The position numbers were made by a program, and so were the translations under genes. A DNA stretch of 26,863 bases from CBDUSL01 sp965370265 (GTDB lineage Bacteria > Patescibacteriota > Patescibacteriia > JAXHNJ01), in contig CBDUSL010000007.1 in the NCBI GenBank assembly GCA_965370265.1, positions 1 through 26,863 of the forward strand, given 5' to 3'. Under the pieces are notes generated by a model. That model was not told the DNA's origin and did no database searches. It saw nothing but the letters and a program-made list of their open reading frames with translations. Each line of letters starts with the position of its first letter. Within the stretch, counting starts at the first letter, position 1. Below are positions 21,835 through 26,863 of the stretch, piece after piece.

Positions 21835-22036
21835 CCCTTTAATATGATTAGGGCGGTTCCACCCAAATTCCCTTCAACTCTGTCCATCGACACTTCGGCT
21901 AGACTCAGTGCAGGTAAGCTCGGGACTTCGCATCAGGGCTCTTAATTTAGTTTACCTTTTTGTTTAGCGCTTTTTTGCGACCCCTCGACGCGGCTCGGGA
22001 TGAATAGTTGGTGGCTATTCCAATTACATTAAAGGT
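21829..22036 (-). promoter_or_regulatory. thrS leader: T-box riboswitch controlling thrS
   Basis: The transcribed leader carries a T-box core, UUGGG-UGGA-ACCGCCC (21866-21851). The antiterminator forms as UUGGG (21866-21862) with CCCAA (21833-21829), a 4-base UGGA bulge (21861-21858), and ACC (21857-21855) with GGU (21836-21834). UGGA would pair with a UCCA acceptor end. Near the 5' end, a 6-bp stem GAAUAG/CUAUUC (22020-22002) presents the 7-base loop CCACCAA with the Thr codon ACC in its middle (22012-22010). A stem-III-like hairpin is possible at 21882-21904. No long classic stem I was found. Uncharged tRNA-Thr should favour readthrough into thrS. Confidence 0.85.
21891..22000 (-). repeat. 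Three diverged copies of a short palindromic element inside the T-box leader
   Basis: Read on the minus strand: 21981-22000 (UCCCGAGC...UCGAGGGG), 21921-21938 (CCCUGAUGCGAAGUCCCG) and 21891-21910 (CACUGAGU...CGAAGUG). They share the pattern NCYGAG-n-AGUCGA-GNG and are each partly self-complementary. They form part of the leader fold between the specifier hairpin and the T-box core. Confidence 0.4.
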
Positions 22037-22042
22037 ATTTTT

Positions 22043-22071
22043 ACTATAAAACAATCAGTGATTTAGGTCAA
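22043..22071 (-). promoter_or_regulatory. Promoter of the thrS T-box transcript
   Basis: Minus strand: TTGACC (22071-22066), a 17-base spacer and TATAGT (22048-22043). Start predicted near 22036, about 16 bases before the specifier hairpin. It begins immediately after the baseplate-J-like gene stop, with no terminator between. Confidence 0.7.
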
Positions 22072-22072
22072 A

Positions 22073-23260
22073 TCATTCTGAAGCAGTGAATTTAATTTCA
22101 ATATGATCTTGCAGAGCCGGGGATTTGAAAACCCAAAATGGAGAAAATTTTACCTCCACATTTTCAATTCCATCAAAATCAAGAAAATAAGCGGTAATCT
22201 GCTGGCGGTCTTTGTTGGTTAAGTTGTTTCTATTAAAAATAGGACTTGATAATTTAATAAGAGATTCTCCTTTGACAACCACCTCAAAATTGGCCGTTTT
22301 TTCTAAAAGATTAAAAGTTTCAAAAGTATAACTAAGTGCAAAATTATCCAAGGAAATACTAAGGCCAGAATCCAAATCTTCTTCAATCTTATTTTTAGTA
22401 ACGATTTGCAAATCTTCTTCAGAAAAAGCGACCGCAATCAATTTTAGTTTTAAAGATAATGTTAATAATTCCGCCTCACTGCCGACTGGTGGTTCAACTT
22501 TTTTTTCTAAAACCTCGTACTCTATTCGGTCAATACTTATAGAATAATTTTCATTTACCGCTCTAACTTCACTAGTCAGATCTAGAACTAATTTTTGCTT
22601 CATCTGGTCTATTAGTTGGTTTTGGTGCTCCAAAACTGTTTCTTGAGTAATTTGGTTTGCCAGTCTAATGCCGCCGGACATTGCTTCTTTACTTTCGGCC
22701 CAGACTAATCCCTGCATTTGAGAAGAAAGTCCGGGAATAGTAAATTTACTCGGCTCAATATCACCTTCAGCTCCCTCTTGGTCGGCATAGACTTTTGCTT
22801 CAACTGAACTTTTGGCTGGGACATCAATTCTTTCTTTGATCCGGAAAAGGACCCCTCCTTCCGAAAGCAGTCTCGTGGTGGCGGCTAAAGGCTGAACCTG
22901 AGACCAATCATTATAGATAATTACTTTTCCTTCGGCCTGGCCGGAGATTTCTTGGGGGCCTCCAAGATCAGAGACGATTAAAAAATCTTCCACTTCTTTT
23001 TCTATGATTAGGCCTTCAATAACATTTTCTTCAATATTAATTTCTTCGCTGGTATTTTCTGCTACTATGATATTAAAAGTATCTTCTGTCTGGGTTGTTT
23101 TTGGCGTGATTAAAATAATTGTTCTGGAAAAAGAATAATAGAGAATAAAAAGAAAAAGGATAACGGTAAAACTGACAAAAAATAATATTATTCCCCGAAA
23201 TCTCCGGGAAGTTTTTTGCTTTTTAACGGCTGTTTTTCTCTTCTTAGTTTTTATTGGCAT
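22073..23260 (-). CDS. Membrane-anchored baseplate J-like protein
   Basis: A 395-residue protein with a very basic N terminus (about 1-22), one transmembrane helix at about 23-43 and a long outer region. It resembles the baseplate J/gp47-like proteins annotated widely in CPR genomes, best around 110-190: KVIIYNDWSQVQPLAATTR, LFRIKERIDVPAKSS and FTIPGL. The rest is mixed alpha/beta with acidic stretches. Its ATG overlaps the dnaE stop by one base (TAATG), so translation is probably coupled to dnaE. Function unknown; a cell-envelope or surface role is more likely than a phage tail, as no tail genes are near. Family call is by resemblance. Confidence 0.65.
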   Translation of the reverse strand: MPIKTKKRKTAVKKQKTSRRFRGIILFFVSFTVILFLFILYYSFSRTIILITPKTTQTEDTFNIIVAENTSEEINIEENVIEGLIIEKEVEDFLIVSDLGGPQEISGQAEGKVIIYNDWSQVQPLAATTRLLSEGGVLFRIKERIDVPAKSSVEAKVYADQEGAEGDIEPSKFTIPGLSSQMQGLVWAESKEAMSGGIRLANQITQETVLEHQNQLIDQMKQKLVLDLTSEVRAVNENYSISIDRIEYEVLEKKVEPPVGSEAELLTLSLKLKLIAVAFSEEDLQIVTKNKIEEDLDSGLSISLDNFALSYTFETFNLLEKTANFEVVVKGESLIKLSSPIFNRNNLTNKDRQQITAYFLDFDGIENVEVKFSPFWVFKSPALQDHIEIKFTASE

Positions 23261-26200
23261 TATTTTATTTTAATGTTATTTGGCCCCAGAAGCATTTCTA
23301 CTTTTCGGGCTATATCTTGATTATAATTTATATAGTGATTTGTGGCAATAATCTTCTGTTTTGCCTGGCCGTTAGTTACTACCAGGTGAACCTTGATCTG
23401 ACCAGGGGAAGAAAGAACAACTTCTTTAAGGCGGTCAAGGATACTTTTATTGAAATTCTCTTTTTTGATGTTAAAATAAATGTTTTTATTAAGTGAGATT
23501 TCCTGATGGTTTAATTTCTTTTTTATTTCTTCAATATTTTTTTCGTCAAAAGCAATTATCTTATCAGCCAGGAGTTTAATAACTCCGTCTTTATCGCTTA
23601 ACTTTCCCTGAATAATTACCACTTTATCTTCCTGCCAGATAGCTGAATCTTTTTTTAGAAGGGTGGGAAAGACAAGAATTTCGATCGTAGCAGTGGTATC
23701 CTCAACGCGGACAAAAAGCATGGGTTTATTATTTCTGGTTATCACTTTTTGGATTTGAGTAATGATGCCTCCTACTTTTACTTCAATTTGGTTAGTTATA
23801 TTTTTAAGCTGATTTATGGGAATGACTATATCTTTGATTTTATGTTCGTATTCTTCCATGGGATGTTCAGAAATATAAAGACCGAGAAGCTCTTTTTCCC
23901 AGGCTAGACGGGTTTTTTTGTCGGATTTTTCTGTTTCGGATAGTCTGAGTTTGGGAATATTTTGGGTGGGCATCATGCCGAATAGATTGGATTGTTTTAA
24001 TCTTGCTTCTTTTTCTGCATTTTTAGTAAATTTTAAAAGCCCGTCTATATTAGTCAGCATCTGATTACGTTCTCCAAATTTATCCAAAGTGCCGGTTTTA
24101 ATAAGACTTTCAAGTGATCTTTTGTTCAAGTCTTTAGTATTAACGCGAGAAAGGAAATCTTCAAGATTTTTGTAGGGGCCGTTTTTCTTTCTTTCTTTGA
24201 TTACTTCTTTAACTAAATTATCGCCTACATTTTTTATGGCCGGAAGTCCGAAACGTATTCTGTTGGTCAGTTTTTTGCCGGTCTTTTCTGGAATGACAGA
24301 AAAAGTGGAAAAACTTTCATTTATATCGGGAGGAAGAATTATCAAACCGAGTTGTTTTGCTTCTTCCACTTCAATTGCAATTCGGTCGGTATCGTTAAGA
24401 TCAGAGGTCATTAAGGCGGCCATAAAAACTTCTGGATAATTTGCTTTAAGAAAAGCGGTTTGATAAGCAATTAAGGCGTAACAAGCGGCGTGAGACCGGT
24501 TAAAGCCGTAACCGGCAAAAGGCTCGATAAAAGCAAAAACTTTTTCCGCTGTTTCCTTGCTTATTTTATTATTAAGGCAGCCTTGAATAAATTTTTCCTC
24601 TTGTTCTTTAAGAAGTTTCCTGATTTTTTTACCGACTGCTTTTCTCAGGACATCTGCTTCACCTAAAGTAAAACCGGCCAGATCTCTGGCAATTTGCATG
24701 ACCTGTTCCTGGTAGATAGCCACTCCGTATGTTTTTTCTAAAATTGGCTTTAGCTTTGGATGAAGATAGCGAGGCTCAATCTGTTTATTTTTTCCGGCAA
24801 TATAGTCCGGAATCCATTCTATTGGCCCTGGACGATAAAGCGCAACCATAGCAATAATATCCTCTAATTCAGTCGGTTTAAGCTGTTTTAGATATCTTCT
24901 CATGCCTGTGCTTTCAAGCTGGAAGACGCCTGTCGTTCTGCCTTCCCGCAGGAGTTTGAATGTTTTTTTGTCGTCAAGGGGAATTTTATCAATGTCTATT
25001 TTTATTCCTAAGGTGGTTTCGATGATATCAAGAGTGGTTTCGATGATAGTAAGATTTTTTAACCCTAAGAAATCCATTTTTAAAAGACCCAGGTCCTCAA
25101 TTGGGTGAAGGGAATATTGGCTGATAACAGTCGGGTCATCCGGACCGGCGTATTGCAACGGAACGTATTTTTCGAGAGGTTCGCGGGTTATTAAAACACC
25201 GCAAGCATGTCTTGAGGAATGTCTGGCCACTCCTTCCAATTTTTTCGCGGAATCAAGAAGTTTTTTTCCTTCTGGATCTGATTCATAAATTTCCTTTACT
25301 TCATCAATTTTTTCAATGGCATTGGTGATGCCAAGATTCATTGGTATAAGTTTGGCCACCCGGTCACAAAAGGCGTAGGGGAGATCCATGACCCGCCCTA
25401 CATCCCGGATGGCCGCTCTGGCGGCCATAGTTCCGAAGGTTATTATTTGGGCAACATGATCTTTTCCATATTTTTCTTCAACGTAACGAATAACTTCATC
25501 TCTTCTTGTATCCGCAAAGTCCATATCAATATCAGGCATGGAAATTCTTTCCGGGTTTAAAAAACGTTCAAAAAGAAGCTCATATTTAATGGGATCAATA
25601 TTAGTGATATTTAAAAGATAGGAGACCATACTCCCCGGAGCAGAACCACGGCCTGGACCGACAACAATATGATTTTCTTTGGCCCAGTTTATAAAATCCT
25701 GGACAATCAAAAAATAAGTGGCAAAGCCAGTCTTTTTAATAACATCCAACTCGTATTTTAGGCGCTCATCTATTTCAGGGGTGACTTTCTCAAACTTTTC
25801 TTTAAGACCATTGAAACATAATTCCTCCAAATATTCTTCGGGAGTTTTTTTGTTTGGTACATGGAAATGAGGAAGAATTATTTTGCCTAATTCGATTTCC
25901 AGTTCACATTTTTCCGCGATTTTAACTGTATTTTCAATTGCTTCCGGAATTTCTTTAAAGGCCTTTATTATATCCTCGGGTGGTTGCATGGAAAAATCTT
26001 CGCCCATCATACTCATTCTTTCTTTTTCTTTAATCTTTTTTTTCATCTGAATACAAAGAAGCATATCCTGGATTTCCGCATCTTCGGTGTTTATATAATG
26101 AACATCATTAGTGGCTACTAGGGGGATGTTAAGTTTTTTGCCGATTTCTATTAATTTATTATTTACTTTTTGTTGAGCCTCAATATTTGGGTGATTTTGA

Positions 26201-26721
26201 ACCTCAAGATAAAAGTCATCCACGCCAAAAATATCCTGGTATCTCTTGGCGGCTTTTTCGGCCTTCTCGATATTTTGATTGATAATTAAACGGGGTATTT
26301 CGCCCTGAAGGCAGGCAGTGAGGCCGATTAGACCTTCAGAATATTTTTTTAGTACCTCAAAATCAATTCTCGGCTTATAATAAAAACCCTCAAGATAGGC
26401 GACACTAGTGAGCTTTATTAAATTCTGATAACCGGTTTGGTTTTTTGCCAAAAGGACGATATGAAAAGGTCTTTCGTCAATTTTTGGTCTTTTATTTTTC
26501 CGGCCGTGAGGGGCAATATACATTTCTACCCCGATAATGGGTTTTATGCCCGCTTGTTTGGCTTTTTGAAAAAATTCAATCACTCCGTACATAACTCCAT
26601 GGTCAGTAAGGGCTAAAGATTCCATTTTGTATTCCTTGGCTTTTTCAATCAATTCATCAATCTTTGAAAGACCATCCAGAAGTGAATAGTGAGAGTGAAC
26701 ATGAAGGTGGACAAAATCCAT
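23260..26721 (-). CDS. dnaE: DNA polymerase III alpha subunit
   Basis: Replicative C-family polymerase, 1153 residues, normal for DnaE. Order: PHP domain from residue 1 (HLHVHSHYSLLDGL, 5-18; ALTDHGVMYG), palm with catalytic D397 and D399 (PDIDMDF) and D550 (KMDFLGLKN), fingers around RPGPIEWIPDY and GYGFNRSHAACYALIAYQTA, a tandem HhH region, and an OB fold at about 960-1050 (VKVGGIITQIQKVITR). A long tail follows. The PHP His/Asp set looks retained, as in DnaEs with intrinsic exonuclease activity. No SD; leader about 28 bases. The stop overlaps the next gene's ATG. Confidence 0.97.
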   Translation of the reverse strand: MDFVHLHVHSHYSLLDGLSKIDELIEKAKEYKMESLALTDHGVMYGVIEFFQKAKQAGIKPIIGVEMYIAPHGRKNKRPKIDERPFHIVLLAKNQTGYQNLIKLTSVAYLEGFYYKPRIDFEVLKKYSEGLIGLTACLQGEIPRLIINQNIEKAEKAAKRYQDIFGVDDFYLEVQNHPNIEAQQKVNNKLIEIGKKLNIPLVATNDVHYINTEDAEIQDMLLCIQMKKKIKEKERMSMMGEDFSMQPPEDIIKAFKEIPEAIENTVKIAEKCELEIELGKIILPHFHVPNKKTPEEYLEELCFNGLKEKFEKVTPEIDERLKYELDVIKKTGFATYFLIVQDFINWAKENHIVVGPGRGSAPGSMVSYLLNITNIDPIKYELLFERFLNPERISMPDIDMDFADTRRDEVIRYVEEKYGKDHVAQIITFGTMAARAAIRDVGRVMDLPYAFCDRVAKLIPMNLGITNAIEKIDEVKEIYESDPEGKKLLDSAKKLEGVARHSSRHACGVLITREPLEKYVPLQYAGPDDPTVISQYSLHPIEDLGLLKMDFLGLKNLTIIETTLDIIETTLGIKIDIDKIPLDDKKTFKLLREGRTTGVFQLESTGMRRYLKQLKPTELEDIIAMVALYRPGPIEWIPDYIAGKNKQIEPRYLHPKLKPILEKTYGVAIYQEQVMQIARDLAGFTLGEADVLRKAVGKKIRKLLKEQEEKFIQGCLNNKISKETAEKVFAFIEPFAGYGFNRSHAACYALIAYQTAFLKANYPEVFMAALMTSDLNDTDRIAIEVEEAKQLGLIILPPDINESFSTFSVIPEKTGKKLTNRIRFGLPAIKNVGDNLVKEVIKERKKNGPYKNLEDFLSRVNTKDLNKRSLESLIKTGTLDKFGERNQMLTNIDGLLKFTKNAEKEARLKQSNLFGMMPTQNIPKLRLSETEKSDKKTRLAWEKELLGLYISEHPMEEYEHKIKDIVIPINQLKNITNQIEVKVGGIITQIQKVITRNNKPMLFVRVEDTTATIEILVFPTLLKKDSAIWQEDKVVIIQGKLSDKDGVIKLLADKIIAFDEKNIEEIKKKLNHQEISLNKNIYFNIKKENFNKSILDRLKEVVLSSPGQIKVHLVVTNGQAKQKIIATNHYINYNQDIARKVEMLLGPNNIKIK

Positions 26722-26755
26722 AAAAAGTAGAGTAATTATTTAAATTTAGACTATC

Positions 26756-26764
26756 ATTATAACA
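26756..26764 (-). promoter_or_regulatory. Extended -10 promoter of dnaE
   Basis: Minus strand TGT-TATAAT; the -10 hexamer (26761-26756) is a perfect consensus. The -35 region is A/T-rich with no good match. Start predicted near 26749, about 28 bases before the ATG. Confidence 0.6.
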
Positions 26765-26794
26765 CGAAATTATTTTTTTTCTAAACAAAGAACC

Positions 26795-26822
26795 AAAAAG
26801 ACATCCTTGAAAAGACGTCCTT
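26795..26822 (-). terminator. Terminator of an upstream minus-strand gene
   Basis: Minus strand AAGGACGTC (26822-26814) pairs with GATGTCTTT (26805-26797), 9 bp with two wobbles, loop of eight, then T-run. It lies between dnaE and the gene at the right edge. Confidence 0.6.
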
Positions 26823-26834
26823 TTGTTTTTATTT

Positions 26835-26863
26835 TTATTCTTCTTCTTTTTCTTTTTTCTTTT
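26835..26863 (-). CDS. Probable 3' end of a gene cut by the window edge
   Basis: Reading in from the right edge on the minus strand, one frame encodes the charged tail KKKEKEEE and stops with TAA at 26837-26835, followed by a terminator 13 bases on. Such Lys/Glu tails are common at CPR protein ends. Too short to identify. Confidence 0.35.

Noticed and set aside
22073..23260. Prophage or contractile injection system
   Set aside because: Only one baseplate-J-like protein is present, with an N-terminal membrane anchor and no other tail, sheath or integrase genes nearby.
23254..23496. Plus-strand ORF over the dnaE/baseplate junction
   Set aside because: It is antisense to the dnaE tail, low complexity, and has no recognisable motif.
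26797..26822. Direct repeat AAGACATCCTT / AAGACGTCCTT
   Set aside because: It is explained as the two arms and loop of a minus-strand terminator with wobble pairs; two units are not an array.

Overview
The window looks like a chromosomal segment of a Patescibacteria/CPR-type bacterium, probably on the Parcubacteria side. The DNA is AT-rich and gene dense. Most genes lack a Shine-Dalgarno (SD) sequence, intergenic gaps are tiny, and the proteins are lysine-rich. Typical CPR content is present: a membrane-anchored baseplate-J-like protein next to dnaE, a CarS-like cytidylyltransferase, GatB, and a ThrRS without a TGS domain. Code 11 fits, because tmk ends in a TGA that overlaps the gatB start codon. 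Lineage is an inference; no rRNA gene is present to confirm it.

Layout. (1) 8-5447, plus strand: pheT, gyrB, a CDP-alcohol phosphatidyltransferase and a CarS-like CDP-lipid synthase. (2) 5580-11219, plus strand: secE-nusG-rplK, a duplicated four-helix membrane protein, rplA, then a dTMP-supply block (dCMP deaminase, P-loop kinase, dUTPase, tandem-domain ThyX), closed by a terminator. (3) 11342-12196: a sigma-70 factor with a strong SD and its own terminator. (4) 12276-14452: thymidylate kinase and gatB, overlapping ATGA. (5) 14473-16457: a pyrBI fusion (aspartate carbamoyltransferase) behind an attenuator-like leader, then a small Cys-rich ORF and a terminator. (6) 16515-19992: miaA (minus), an unknown membrane protein (plus), miaB (minus) and a YdjM-like membrane protein (plus). 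(7) 20066-26721, minus strand: thrS behind a T-box riboswitch, then the dnaE/baseplate-J-like pair. The right edge holds a terminator and the probable tail of another minus-strand gene.

How the genes fit together. dCMP deaminase and dUTPase make dUMP, ThyX methylates it and Tmk phosphorylates dTMP; PyrBI supplies the upstream pyrimidine step. MiaA and MiaB perform successive steps of ms2i6A37 tRNA modification. The CarS-like and CDP-alcohol transferase genes could form a two-step phospholipid head-group route.

The most interesting signals are regulatory: a T-box with a Thr (ACC) triplet in an apparently very short stem-loop upstream of thrS; a pyrBI leader with a start-proximal U8 tract, a short ORF read through a terminator hairpin and a second terminator; an L1-binding-like RNA element directly before rplA; and several promoters that would give leaderless mRNAs. 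Among proteins, the tandem ThyX, whose two halves have lost complementary active-site residues, stands out. No tRNA, rRNA, CRISPR array or insertion sequence was seen, and no gene-free stretch exceeds 300 bases.
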